From Acidobacteriota bacterium (GTDB lineage Bacteria; Acidobacteriota; Terriglobia; Terriglobales; Acidobacteriaceae): 64,000 bases of DNA. Location: NCBI GenBank assembly GCA_018268895.1, contig JAFDVP010000001.1, positions 434,001 to 498,000 of the forward strand, given 5' to 3'. The position numbers and the translations under genes are program-made. Each line of letters opens with the position of its first letter. Position 1 is the stretch's first letter. Below the pieces are notes generated by a model. It was given only the letters and a program-made list of their open reading frames with translations, did not search any database and was not told the origin of the DNA. This document shows, piece after piece, positions 40,942-49,225 of the stretch.

Positions 40942-41286
40942 CTAAGACAACGTGATGCTGTCGTCGCCGAGGTGCTCGCGGAGCAGCCGCTCCGTCAACG
41001 TCCGCAAATCTTCGCCGGTCTTCGCGAGACGAAAGACGTCATTGGACCAGTCGAGTTTGAAGCTGGTGGTTAGGGCCGAGATCCATATTTGCCGCACTGG
41101 GGTATTGGGGGTAAAGACAAACTTGCTTCCGTCGTGCTCGAACACTACGTTCAGCACGCCGTTCTTCTCTTCGGTTTCGAAGGGGATCTCCTCAGCCACA
41201 CTCTGTTCCTCCGCACGGATCAGCGACTGTTTCAGAGATTCAAGGGCGCGGTCGGACTCACGGCGAAAGGTGACTTCATCAAGCAT
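40942..41286 (-). CDS. Frataxin-like iron donor protein (CyaY-type)
   Basis: 114 residues from ATG 41286. VLNVVFEHDGSKFVFTPNTPVRQIWISAL resembles the frataxin beta-sheet, where the conserved N-x-Q-T-P-x-x-Q-I-W-L-S segment is changed to TPNTPVRQIWISA. KLDWSNDVFRL and LTERLLREHLG fit the rest of the fold, and the acidic first helix (RAEEQSVAEEIPFE) corresponds to the iron-binding ridge. It would supply iron for Fe-S assembly. Upstream spacing and codon use are ordinary. The family call rests on the sheet pattern only. Confidence 0.75.
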   Translation of the reverse strand: MLDEVTFRRESDRALESLKQSLIRAEEQSVAEEIPFETEEKNGVLNVVFEHDGSKFVFTPNTPVRQIWISALTTSFKLDWSNDVFRLAKTGEDLRTLTERLLREHLGDDSITLS

Positions 41287-41422
41287 GAACTTAGTGTAGC
41301 CGGTCGCGTATGGCGCCACCAGAGCGCGGCGTCCGGTAAAATCGATGAAGAGTGAGCTTGGACGCCAATGATCCTTGGCCGCGTGATTTCGAGAAGAAGC
41401 AACGGGATAGAAGGAGCATTTT

Positions 41423-42268
41423 TTGCGCAGGACTCTATTACTGTTGACCGTTCTCGGTCTCGCTCCGTTCAACGCCACCGCAGAGGGCAACGCCGTCGAG
41501 AAGTTTGGCAAGGCATGGCAGGCTCGCGCCACCAGGACCCAGGCCGAACAGCCGAAGTGGGCGGTTCCCATGTACTCGCCGTTCCCCATGGTGGCGCAGG
41601 TCTTCCGGCTGGACTACACGAGGCAGCGTGTTGCCGGCGGGTACGACAACTGGAACATCGGTGGAAACAAGGGCTTCAACTTCATTCCCTTTGCGCGGAC
41701 GCAGATCGATGTCTTCTTTCCTGGCTACATTCTGCACGGCGCCAGCCCCTCCGAAGACGGATTCGCCGACACGAACATTATCGGCAAGTATCGTTTTGCC
41801 GCTGCCAATGAGAAGCAGGGCAATTACGCCGTCAGCGGAGCCATAAGTATTCATATTCCGACCGGAAGCTATAAAAACGGCGCCCCAAGCACCATCCTGA
41901 CGCCGACGGTCATGGGCGGCAAGGGCTTCGGAAAGCTCGCGTTGTTCAGCAGCGTGGGCGTCGCTTTGCCGGCTTCAGGCACGGCTACTTCAGGCCGGAC
42001 CATTCATTGGAATACGGTGGCCCAATATAAGACAGGCAAGTACCTCACGCCCGAGCTCGAGCTGAACTCGAACACATGGGTCGGAGGCACACGCGACGGA
42101 AAGACGCAGATGTTTCTTTCGCCAGGCCTGCTCAGCAAGATTCCGTTGCGGCCAAAGGACCCCGCCAGCCGCCTCAGTTTGATCTTCGGCGTCGCCTTTC
42201 AGACGTCAGTCACCAGCTACCACACCCACAACCGCGGCCTGGCGGTGACGACGCGCTTCGGCTTTTGA
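41423..42268 (+). CDS. Outer-membrane beta-barrel protein
   Basis: 281 residues from TTG 41423, with GAAGGAG upstream. A short signal (LLLTVLGLAPFNATAEG) precedes alternating hydrophobic strands rich in Tyr, Phe and Gly (NWNIGGNKGFNFIPFARTQ, YRFAAANEK, YKNGAPSTIL), ending with ...TTRFGF, whose terminal Phe is a barrel-assembly signal. It looks like a small outer-membrane porin- or transporter-like barrel. Its ligand is unknown. The convergent amidohydrolase ends only 6 bp away. Confidence 0.7.
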   Translation: MRRTLLLLTVLGLAPFNATAEGNAVEKFGKAWQARATRTQAEQPKWAVPMYSPFPMVAQVFRLDYTRQRVAGGYDNWNIGGNKGFNFIPFARTQIDVFFPGYILHGASPSEDGFADTNIIGKYRFAAANEKQGNYAVSGAISIHIPTGSYKNGAPSTILTPTVMGGKGFGKLALFSSVGVALPASGTATSGRTIHWNTVAQYKTGKYLTPELELNSNTWVGGTRDGKTQMFLSPGLLSKIPLRPKDPASRLSLIFGVAFQTSVTSYHTHNRGLAVTTRFGF

Positions 42269-42274
42269 GGCTGC

Positions 42275-43522
42275 TCACCGCGTCGCATACTTCAGATGCC
42301 CCGTGCGCCAGGGAACAGCCGTCCGCGCGTTCAGGTCGAAGACCACCTTGCCCGCGCGGACCGTCATCTCCGGCACGATCCGCTCCGTGCCATCGACCTT
42401 CCCTCCTGCGAGATCGGCGTAGCCGAAGCTGCCGCGATCCACACGCAGAACCGCGATATCTGCGACGGAGCCTACGGCGATCTGGCCAAGCTCTGGATGA
42501 CCGATCTCGGTTGCCGGGTTGGTCGTCGACTCGCGAATCACCTCGGGCAAAGGAATGCCCAGCGCAAGCATCTTGCTCATGACGTTGGGTAGGTTCAGCA
42601 TTACTCCCGTGGCCGACGCCACGTGCAAGTCGGTCGAGATCGAGTCCGGGAAGAAGCCGCCCTTCACCATCGGCTCGGCGAGCGCGAAGTTGAATGAGCC
42701 ACCTCCGTGGCCCACGTCGAACTTCACGCCGCGTCTGCGCGCGTCCAGCATGTATGGCGCGGGCTTGCCCTCCGGCGTCAGCAGCGGCGCGGGCATGCGG
42801 AAGACGTGCGTGCTGATGTCCCCCGGACGCAGGATCGTCGAAACCATCGTCTCGTACGACTTGTTGTCGAACCAGCCGAAGTCGACCATCACCGGAAGAT
42901 GGTTGCGATTGCCCGCCGCGACGGCCTTCTCGACCGAAATGAAGTTCGGCTGCTGCCAGTGCGCGGTCTTGATGCCGACGATGATGTCCTTGTTCTGCTC
43001 GATCACCTTCGAGAGCGCGTCGAGGTCCATGTCGTGCTCATTCTGCTCGGCCACATCGTCGCTGTTGGCCATCCCCGCGCCCACGATGTTGACGAAGGCG
43101 AAGACCCGCGTCTTCGCGTTGTCGATCACGCGGCGGCGAAACTCGGCGAAGTCACGCCAGCCGGAAGACCCGGCGTCGGCTACCGTCGTAACGCCGTAGG
43201 GAACGGACATCACATCTGCGGGGACGGAGAGGTCTCCATTGCCCCAGGCATTGTGGCGCAAGCCGGTGAAGACGTGCACGTGAATATCGACAAGGCCTGG
43301 CGTGAGATAGAGGCCCGTGATGTCGACGGATTGTTTCGCCGCGTCAGCGGGAATAGACGGCTCAATGGCCGCGATCTTGCCGTCGCGAATGGCAACATCG
43401 CGTTTCGCATCGACGTTGTTTCTGGGGTCAATGACGTGGCCATTGCGAAGCACGAGATCGAACTGCTGCGCGTTTGCAGTGAGGGTGCAGGCGACAACGC
43501 CCGCAATCAGGATGCGGAACAT
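42275..43522 (-). CDS. Exported amidohydrolase/deacetylase (dihydroorotase-like)
   Basis: 415 residues from ATG 43522, with a signal peptide (MFRILIAGVVACTLTANAQQ). VDIHVHVF is the metal-binding HxH motif. VDFGWF and KFDVGHGGGSFNF continue the amidohydrolase barrel, the latter with the metal or substrate His. GSVADIAVLRV and the VRAGKVVFDL C-terminal sheet are typical. It belongs to the EF_0837-like deacetylase branch of cyclic amidohydrolases. The extracytoplasmic location is unusual for this branch. The substrate cannot be read. Confidence 0.85.
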   Translation of the reverse strand: MFRILIAGVVACTLTANAQQFDLVLRNGHVIDPRNNVDAKRDVAIRDGKIAAIEPSIPADAAKQSVDITGLYLTPGLVDIHVHVFTGLRHNAWGNGDLSVPADVMSVPYGVTTVADAGSSGWRDFAEFRRRVIDNAKTRVFAFVNIVGAGMANSDDVAEQNEHDMDLDALSKVIEQNKDIIVGIKTAHWQQPNFISVEKAVAAGNRNHLPVMVDFGWFDNKSYETMVSTILRPGDISTHVFRMPAPLLTPEGKPAPYMLDARRRGVKFDVGHGGGSFNFALAEPMVKGGFFPDSISTDLHVASATGVMLNLPNVMSKMLALGIPLPEVIRESTTNPATEIGHPELGQIAVGSVADIAVLRVDRGSFGYADLAGGKVDGTERIVPEMTVRAGKVVFDLNARTAVPWRTGHLKYATR

Positions 43523-43574
43523 AGTTGGGAGTATAGAGAAGTGATGCGGAGGATGTCTTCGTGAAGAGGAACCT

Positions 43575-43626
43575 CGGCCCATCCTGTCTACCAGAGAAAC
43601 TGTTCAATGGAGTTGAGGATGGGCCG
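43575..43626. repeat. Long-loop palindrome between ssb and the amidohydrolase gene
   Basis: CGGCCCATCCT (43575-43585) and AGGATGGGCCG (43616-43626) pair perfectly over 11 bp around a 30-base loop. No T-tract follows on either strand. The CCCATCCT/AGGATGGG core matches the arms of the dispersed element at 51405-51431. Confidence 0.6.
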
Positions 43627-43634
43627 GGTAAGGC

Positions 43635-44105
43635 CTAGAAGGGGATATCGTCGTCGGTGATGCCCTGGTCTGCGTATTCGGTTTGCGAAGAAGGTGTGCG
43701 CTGGTCGTAGCTCGCCGTATTCGATTTTGAGTAGCCGCCGCCTGAGCTGGATCCTTCGCCGCGTCCAGGGCCGCCGCCGAGCAGGCTCAGCTCATTGACC
43801 AGAATCTCGGTCTTGTACTTCTTCTGGCCAGACTCTTTGTCGTCCCACGAGCGGGTCTGGATCTTGCCTTCGATAAAGAGCTGCGTGCCCTTCTTGACGT
43901 AGTCGCGCACGATCTCGGCGGTGCGATTGAAGGCGACAAGGTTGTGCCATTCCGTTTTGTCGACCCAGTTGCCGGTTTGGTCCTTGGCGCGATCGGCCGT
44001 GGCGAGCGAGAAGCTGGCGACGGTCGTGCCGCCGGCCGTGGAACGAATCTCGGGGTCTTTGCCGACGTTGCCGAGAAGAAGAACTTTATTGACGCCTTTT
44101 GCCAT
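43635..44105 (-). CDS. ssb: Single-stranded DNA-binding protein
   Basis: 156 residues from ATG 44105. The OB-fold begins NKVLLLGNVGKDPEIR, with TASFSLAT-like strand SFSLATADRA and WHNLVAF. The C-terminus is a Gly/Ser-rich tail ending in the acidic DDDIPF, the partner-binding tip of SSB. The protein binds single-stranded DNA in replication and repair. The gene stands alone here, not with rpsF/rpsR. Confidence 0.96.
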   Translation of the reverse strand: MAKGVNKVLLLGNVGKDPEIRSTAGGTTVASFSLATADRAKDQTGNWVDKTEWHNLVAFNRTAEIVRDYVKKGTQLFIEGKIQTRSWDDKESGQKKYKTEILVNELSLLGGGPGRGEGSSSGGGYSKSNTASYDQRTPSSQTEYADQGITDDDIPF

Positions 44106-44161
44106 TGCGGATGCTCCAGTGTCGTTCAGGTGTAGAAGCTGAGAATAGCAGAACGGAGCCG

Positions 44162-44386
44162 CTACCGGCGGCGGTCGGCTAAGAGCTTCATCAGGGCCAG
44201 AATCAGCGTCAGGGTCCCCGTCGGCAGGCATCCCAGGGCCAGCACCAGCGCCAGCCAGCCGGAGTTGGTATGCGGTCCTTGGCGGCCGATGCCTCCGAAG
44301 ATCGTCATCGTCGCCGCGACAGCCAGTATGCCAGTGCCTAAGATCGTCAGTCCGCTGCGGAGAAGTTTTTGCGTATCAGGCTGCAT
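44162..44386 (-). CDS. Small two-helix membrane protein
   Basis: 74 residues from ATG 44386 (MQPDTQKLLRSG). Two hydrophobic helices (LTILGTGILAVAATMTIFGG and LALVLALGCLPTGTLTLILALMK) are joined by a short polar loop, with a basic tail LLADRRR. The frame continues upstream to 44611 but overlaps DUF420, so I kept the shorter start. It follows DUF420 by 20 bp on the same strand, so it is probably in the haem-copper assembly operon. No family was recognised. Confidence 0.6.
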   Translation of the reverse strand: MQPDTQKLLRSGLTILGTGILAVAATMTIFGGIGRQGPHTNSGWLALVLALGCLPTGTLTLILALMKLLADRRR

Positions 44387-44406
44387 GAAGTAAAGGACCG
44401 CCCTGG

Positions 44407-44964
44407 TTAGTGGATAGCAGACTGCATCCAGTAGACGATAACTCCCGTAATGGAGACGTAGAGCCAGACGGGATAGGTGTAGCGCGCCAGCCGCCGATGT
44501 GCCGGAAACCGGCCCGTCAGCGACAGGAAAAAAGTAATGAGGATCATCGGCAGTGCAAAGACCGACAAAACGATGTGCGACAGCAACAGCTTCCAGTAGA
44601 AGGGCCACCACGCGCTCAGGCGATCGAATTTTGTCTCGCCGTGCAACGCGAAGTTGACCAGGTATGAGGCCAGGAAGATTGTGGAAAAAAAGAATGCAGT
44701 CAGCATCGCTGCGCGGTGTGCGGGGACATTCCGAGCACGGATAAACCAGTATCCGGCAAACAGGGCGACGGTCGAGAGCGCATTGAGCACGGCGTTGACC
44801 AGAGGCAGGGAACGAAGCTGTGTCCCGGCTACGTCCGTTGGCGTATGAAAGTAGACAAGCCAGCAGATCAAGGCGCTTGCTGCGGCGCTGACGGCGATAA
44901 TGCCTGCGACCACCCCCAGAGGGGTGCGAACGGTTGACGAAGGAAGTGCCGTTGGATTGCTCAT
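44407..44964 (-). CDS. DUF420 membrane protein (cytochrome oxidase assembly-associated)
   Basis: 185 residues, five hydrophobic helices. AHRAAMLTAFFFSTIFLASYLVNFALHGETKF and LLLSHIVLSVFALPMILITFF, with RFPAHRRLARYTYPVWLYVSITGVIVYWM, are the DUF420 pattern; the paired His residues may bind haem or copper. DUF420 genes usually sit beside cytochrome oxidase assembly genes. Here the gene starts inside the stop of the haem O synthase gene (TGATG overlap), so the two are co-translated. Confidence 0.85.
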   Translation of the reverse strand: MSNPTALPSSTVRTPLGVVAGIIAVSAAASALICWLVYFHTPTDVAGTQLRSLPLVNAVLNALSTVALFAGYWFIRARNVPAHRAAMLTAFFFSTIFLASYLVNFALHGETKFDRLSAWWPFYWKLLLSHIVLSVFALPMILITFFLSLTGRFPAHRRLARYTYPVWLYVSITGVIVYWMQSAIH

Positions 44965-45926
44965 CAGAAGAGGAGGCGTCCTTTCGCGTCGAGCATCAGT
45001 GCAGCCATCAGCAGGGGCAGATAGATCACCGAAGCTTTCAGCAGATCGCCGGCATATCTGCGTGACGCTGGTTCTTCGGGCGACTGCGTGATGCGGGCAA
45101 ACCTCACGGTGTACCAGAGGTAGGCAAGCGAAAGCAGAGCTGCGACCACCTCATAGATCGTTCCTGTAACGCCAAGCCAGGTTGGCCACATGCTTACCGG
45201 CACCATCAGCACGGCGTAGAACAGCGACTGGATTACGGTCGAGCGGGCCGCGAAGCTGACGTCCGGCTGGGTCGGCGTCAGGCGGATTCCCGCAGCCGCA
45301 TAGTCGTCGCGGTACATCCAGCCAATGGCCATAAAGTGCGGAAACTGCCATACAAAAAGAATCGCGAACAGCGCGACTGCCGGCCATTCAATGACGCCGC
45401 GCACAGCCGTCCATCCAATAAGCGGCGGCAACGCGCCCGGAAATGCTCCGATGAAGGTGTTGACTACGGTAATCCGCTTGAGCGGGGTATAGATTCCCAC
45501 GTAGCCGACGGCTGTCAGAAGGGTGAGGGTGCCAGTCAGCAGGTTCGTCGTGACGGCGAGGTAGAGCGATCCCAGAAAGATCGCCGCGAACCCGAGAATC
45601 AATCCATGCGCGAGAGAGATGCGTCCCGCGGCCATGGGGCGGTTCGAGGTTCGCCGCATCAGGGCGTCGGTGCGTCTCTCCAGGGCCTGGTTCAGTGCGC
45701 TCGACCCGCAGGTAACCGCGGCAATTCCGGCCAGTGCTTGTACCATGCCCGCATGAAACGGGCTGATGCCGCTGGCCAGCGAGCCTAGATAGAACCCCGC
45801 GCCCGCGGTAATGACCACCATCGCCGAGACGCGCAGTTTGAACAGCGTCGCGTAGTCGGCAAAGAGCCTCGGCTCCGTGAGGGCCTTTGCCGAAAGCGTC
45901 GTCGAGGTTGTCGCGGATTGCGCCAC
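44964..45926 (-). CDS. ctaB: Protohaem IX farnesyltransferase (haem O synthase)
   Basis: 320 residues with about nine membrane segments. SSALNQALERRTDALMRRTSNRPM is the Asp-rich NxxxDxxxR-type motif of UbiA-family haem farnesyltransferases; RPMAAGRI follows. VFIGAFPGALPPLIGW and FLFVWQFPHFMAIGW are diagnostic. It farnesylates haem B to haem O for terminal oxidases. Its stop overlaps the DUF420 ATG by one base. Confidence 0.93.
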   Translation of the reverse strand: MAQSATTSTTLSAKALTEPRLFADYATLFKLRVSAMVVITAGAGFYLGSLASGISPFHAGMVQALAGIAAVTCGSSALNQALERRTDALMRRTSNRPMAAGRISLAHGLILGFAAIFLGSLYLAVTTNLLTGTLTLLTAVGYVGIYTPLKRITVVNTFIGAFPGALPPLIGWTAVRGVIEWPAVALFAILFVWQFPHFMAIGWMYRDDYAAAGIRLTPTQPDVSFAARSTVIQSLFYAVLMVPVSMWPTWLGVTGTIYEVVAALLSLAYLWYTVRFARITQSPEEPASRRYAGDLLKASVIYLPLLMAALMLDAKGRLLF

Positions 45927-45982
45927 GTACTAAGAATATCGCGTCTTCACGGTGGGCGCTTATCGGCGCGGGTGCCGGGGTG

Positions 45983-46014
45983 CCCATATCTGGCGGCCTC
46001 TCGCCAGATGTGGG
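45983..46014. repeat. Intergenic dispersed palindrome (variant arms), ctaB-polX
   Basis: CCCATATCTGGCG (45983-45995) and CGCCAGATGTGGG (46002-46014) pair over 13 bp with one T-G wobble and a 6-base loop. A GGGTG-type border precedes it. The outer arms and the GTGCCC flank match the family at 18151, 33070 and 51405, but the inner stem differs. Confidence 0.8.
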
Positions 46015-46053
46015 TTATTCGCGCAAAGCGCGAGCCGATTCCAAACCCGCAAC

Positions 46054-47799
46054 CTACTGCCGCGCTCGCATCTTCTCCAGCAGCGCCTCCGCCGTCGGCT
46101 GGGTATTCAGTACATCGGTCGCAGTCAGCCACGCCCGCCGCAACTGCGTAATCCCATACCGAATCTGGTCAAGTTCGGCAATGGAGTGCGCGTCTGTGTT
46201 CACGACAATCCTGCATCCATGCTGCTTCGCCTGCCGAAGATGCAGGTCGGTCAAATCGGAGCGCGCGGGATTGGCGTTGTGCTCGACAGCAACGCCCAAC
46301 TCCGCCGCCCGCTTCAGCACTGCGTCGATGTGCAGCGCGTACGGATCGCGCTTCAGCACCTTACGCCCCGTCGGATGCCCGAGAATGCGCACGTAGGGGT
46401 TCTCGATCGCGCGCAGGATCCTGTCGGTCATCTGCTCGATCGTCTGGTCGAAGCGGCTGTGGACGCTGGCGACCACGATGTCCATCTCGGCCAGCGTTTC
46501 GTCGGCAAGGTCAAGCTCGCCCTCGGCAAGTATGTCGACCTCGACGCCGGCCAGCACTCTTATGCGGCCCTTCAATTCGGCGTCAACCTCGCGAATGCGC
46601 TTCACGTGGGCCAGCGCGCGCCGGTCGTCCATGCCGTTGGTCATGGCGAGGTTCTTCGAGTGGTCGGTGATGGCGATGTACTTCAGTCCGCGATCCGCTG
46701 CGGCCTCGGCCATCTCACGAATCGTGTTGACGCCGTCCGTCTCGTTGGTGTGCATGTGCAGGTCGCCGCGAATGTCGGTCGCGGCAATCAACTCCGGCAG
46801 AGCGTGCGTCGCGGCAGCCTCAAGCTCGCCGCCATTCTCACGCAGCTCTGGAGGAATGTAGTCCAACTCGAGCGCACGATAGATCGCCTCTTCCGTCGCG
46901 GCGGCGACGATGGTGTTGTCCTCCACACGCAGCAGAGCGTACTCGTTCAGCGTCAGTCCCCGCTTGATCGCCCTTTGCCGCAGCGCGACGTTGTGCATCT
47001 TCGACCCTGTGAAGTACTGCAACGCGGCTCCATAGCTGGCGCGGGGCAACAGGCGTACATCGACCTGAAGGTTGTTACGCAGCGTAAAGCTGACCTTGTT
47101 CTGGCCGCTGGCAAGCAGCTTGTCGATGAGCGGAAGGCTGGCGACATGCTGGACGGCAGCCGCTACAACGTCGGGTTCGCATGCCGGTCCTGTTACCAGC
47201 AGATCCAGGTCGCCGACGGTCTCGCGGCCGCGGCGCAGGGAGCCGGCGGGGGTGATCTCCTCAATGCCGGGGAACGCGCGGATGAGCTCGCTGATTCGGT
47301 CTGCCTGCTCGCGTGCGTGATCGATGCGGAACCGGCTTGAGTTTTTGCGATAGTCCTCGATGCCCTTCAGCAGCTTGGTGGTGAACTTCTCGCCCATGCG
47401 CGGCAGCTTGTTCAGATGTCCGGCCTTCGCGGCTTCTTCCAGCGCATCGATGTCTCCGACCTGAAGCGCCGACCAGATCAACGCTACCGTCTTAGGTCCC
47501 ATACCGGGCAGCTTCAACAGATCCAGCATGGTGGGCTTGTACTTCGCCAGCAGATCTTCGCGCAGAGGCATCGTGCCGGTGCTCACGATGTCCACGATAT
47601 TTGCGGCCATGCCTTTGCCAATACCCGCGATGGCGAGCAGCTGCTTCGGGTCATCCACCATACTGGCCAGCCGAGAGGTCTGCTGCTCCACAGCCTCGGC
47701 CGCGCGGCGATATGAACGGACACGAAAGGTATCCGCTCCGTCAATCTCAAGCAGCGAAGCCGTTTCGTCCAACAAACGTGCGATTGTGATGTTATCCAT
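46054..47799 (-). CDS. polX: DNA polymerase/3'-5' exonuclease PolX
   Basis: 581 residues. The helix-hairpin-helix region [18 protein letters not shown] and [20 protein letters not shown] precede the nucleotidyltransferase palm, where [18 protein letters not shown] has the GS and DxD motifs. The PHP exonuclease follows from [10 protein letters not shown], with [21 protein letters not shown] and VNTDAHSI as metal-site segments. It acts in base-excision-type gap filling. An isolated gene; its antisense frames are long but spurious. Confidence 0.95.
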   Translation of the reverse strand: MDNITIARLLDETASLLEIDGADTFRVRSYRRAAEAVEQQTSRLASMVDDPKQLLAIAGIGKGMAANIVDIVSTGTMPLREDLLAKYKPTMLDLLKLPGMGPKTVALIWSALQVGDIDALEEAAKAGHLNKLPRMGEKFTTKLLKGIEDYRKNSSRFRIDHAREQADRISELIRAFPGIEEITPAGSLRRGRETVGDLDLLVTGPACEPDVVAAAVQHVASLPLIDKLLASGQNKVSFTLRNNLQVDVRLLPRASYGAALQYFTGSKMHNVALRQRAIKRGLTLNEYALLRVEDNTIVAAATEEAIYRALELDYIPPELRENGGELEAAATHALPELIAATDIRGDLHMHTNETDGVNTIREMAEAAADRGLKYIAITDHSKNLAMTNGMDDRRALAHVKRIREVDAELKGRIRVLAGVEVDILAEGELDLADETLAEMDIVVASVHSRFDQTIEQMTDRILRAIENPYVRILGHPTGRKVLKRDPYALHIDAVLKRAAELGVAVEHNANPARSDLTDLHLRQAKQHGCRIVVNTDAHSIAELDQIRYGITQLRRAWLTATDVLNTQPTAEALLEKMRARQ

Positions 47800-47886
47800 T
47801 TGGCAGGAACTCAGAGCCTCGTAGAGCTACTGAGAAAGTATGCAGCAGGGTAAAGCTGTTTCATAGCGCCAGAACGGAAGTTCTTT

Positions 47887-47917
47887 TCCCCGGCTGCAAA
47901 ACGTGCAAGCCGGGGGA
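47887..47917. other. GC-rich stem-loop downstream of the cold-shock gene
   Basis: TCCCCGGCT (47887-47895) pairs with AGCCGGGGGA (47908-47917), with inner GCA/TGC pairing. It lies just after the cold-shock protein stop on the minus strand. No T-tract follows on that strand, so it is not a standard intrinsic terminator; RNA 3'-end protection is possible. Confidence 0.5.
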
Positions 47918-47922
47918 GTGAC

Positions 47923-48183
47923 TTAGGAGGCTTTGGCGTGTTGCTCATGATCGGATTGCTGCTCGTGCGGCACTTCCTTGAGACGGAAGACCTGGTCTGC
48001 CTGGGGTCCTTTCGTTCCCTGAATGATGTCGAACTCCACCTCGTCGCCTTCCTTCAGGCTCTTGTAGCCATCACGCTGAATCGAGGTGTAGTGCACAAAG
48101 ACGTCCGCACCGCCGTCGCGGCCCAGAAACCCGTAGCCCTTCGCATTGTTAAACCACTTCACGGTTCCTCTGTATTGTGCCAA
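47923..48183 (-). CDS. csp: Cold-shock domain protein
   Basis: 86 residues if translation begins at TTG 48183 ([11 protein letters not shown]): AAGGAG with an 8-base spacer precedes it, while the ATG at 48201 lies before that site. RNP-1 KGYGFL and RNP-2 VFVHYT are intact; [13 protein letters not shown] and KGPQADQV complete the domain. The 20-residue His/Gln-rich tail ([13 protein letters not shown]) is longer than in standard CspA. It would bind single-stranded RNA or DNA. The 279-bp stretch to the NUDIX stop is long enough for a structured leader. Confidence 0.93.
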   Translation of the reverse strand: MAQYRGTVKWFNNAKGYGFLGRDGGADVFVHYTSIQRDGYKSLKEGDEVEFDIIQGTKGPQADQVFRLKEVPHEQQSDHEQHAKAS

Positions 48184-48462
48184 GACTCTTGCTCCTTGCA
48201 TTCAAATCGACTCGCATATACCCACTCGACTCACCATGAGGTACAGGAGTTCACTCCATCTGACGCAAAGACCATCGCATGGGTTATCTCTGCTCCACAA
48301 GGGACGGGCATGCGTAACTCGCGCTATTGCAGAGTTAAGAGGATCCCGTCAGGCGCCCGTTGAAGGCGTGATAGAGAAGTGATTGGTTTAAAAAGGCATT
48401 GGGCGGCAGAAGATTTTTAGAGCAGCCGCCGTCCGATGCGAGATGGAAATCGAAAGGATCGC

Positions 48463-49110
48463 TCAGCGTAGCGTTTGCCTCAGGCGGTCGTAGAGCATCA
48501 GCCCAATCAGCGTCTTGCCGTCGTGAATCTTGTTGGCCGTGGTCAGGGCCAATGCCTGCGAGAGCGGCATGCGCACAATCTCGATCTTTTCGTCTTCCTC
48601 GGGCTGGGCCTCGCCGAGGCGGATCTCTCGCGCAAGGTAGATTTGCATCCACTCGCCGAGAAAACCCGGGCTGGCGAAGTATTTCGTCAACAGGGTCCAT
48701 CTCTTCGCGCGGTAGCCCGTCTCTTCAATCATCTCGCGCTTCGCTGCTGCCAGTGTGGACTCGCCTGGCTCCACCCGGCCAGCCGGAAGTTCCAGCAGAA
48801 ACTGCCCCGTGGCGTGCCGGTACTGACGCTCGAGGATGACATCGGGGTCGTGCGGGTTCTTCGACTCATCCACAGCCAGAATCACCACTGAGCCGTTGTG
48901 CCGGATCACCTCGCGGACGTTTTTATGGCCCCCCGGTTCAATTACTTCGTCGCGGGATACCGAGAAGACCCGTCCCTGAAAGACCTTCTTTGAGGAAAGC
49001 ACCCGCGTCTTTTTACTTCCGTCGCCCGTCTTTCCGCTGGTCGTCCTCTTCGTGCCCTTGTCATTGGGGCGCGCCGTCTTCTGTACCGCAGTCTTTGTCT
49101 TCTGTACCAT
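48463..49110 (-). CDS. NUDIX hydrolase (ADP-ribose pyrophosphatase-like)
   Basis: 215 residues. The NUDIX box GRVEPGESTLAAAKREMIEETGY is the GX5EX7REUXEEXGU pattern. FSVSRDEVIEPGG and ELPAGRVEPGE match ADP-ribose pyrophosphatases. The first 40 residues are a Lys/Thr-rich basic extension. It hydrolyses nucleoside-diphosphate-linked compounds. It is divergent from bshC, across a 115-bp region with hairpin and direct repeats. Confidence 0.9.
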   Translation of the reverse strand: MVQKTKTAVQKTARPNDKGTKRTTSGKTGDGSKKTRVLSSKKVFQGRVFSVSRDEVIEPGGHKNVREVIRHNGSVVILAVDESKNPHDPDVILERQYRHATGQFLLELPAGRVEPGESTLAAAKREMIEETGYRAKRWTLLTKYFASPGFLGEWMQIYLAREIRLGEAQPEEDEKIEIVRMPLSQALALTTANKIHDGKTLIGLMLYDRLRQTLR

Positions 49111-49123
49111 AGCCCTACGGTAT

Positions 49124-49177
49124 CATCCTGCATCGAGATTGCAGGATGCTGCATCCAAATCCGAAAGCATCCAAATC
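49124..49177. promoter_or_regulatory. Inverted and direct repeats between NUDIX and bshC genes
   Basis: CATCCTGCA and TGCAGGATG form a perfect 9-bp inverted repeat with a 7-base spacer (49124-49148). Then GCATCCAAATC occurs twice, at 49151-49161 and 49167-49177 (16 bp centre to centre). Both sit in the divergent promoter region, so they are candidate operator sites. Confidence 0.5.
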
Positions 49178-49225
49178 TGTCTCTCAGCCGATTGAGACAA
49201 ACGACTGAGGACGAAGGCCGCCGCG

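Noticed and set aside
45952..47340. Plus-strand open frame of 462 codons over polX
   Set aside because: Antisense to PolX, whose helix-hairpin-helix, palm and PHP motifs are unambiguous on the minus strand.
47887..47917. Intrinsic terminator for csp
   Set aside because: The stem is strong, but no T-tract follows on the csp strand, so I list it only as a stem-loop.
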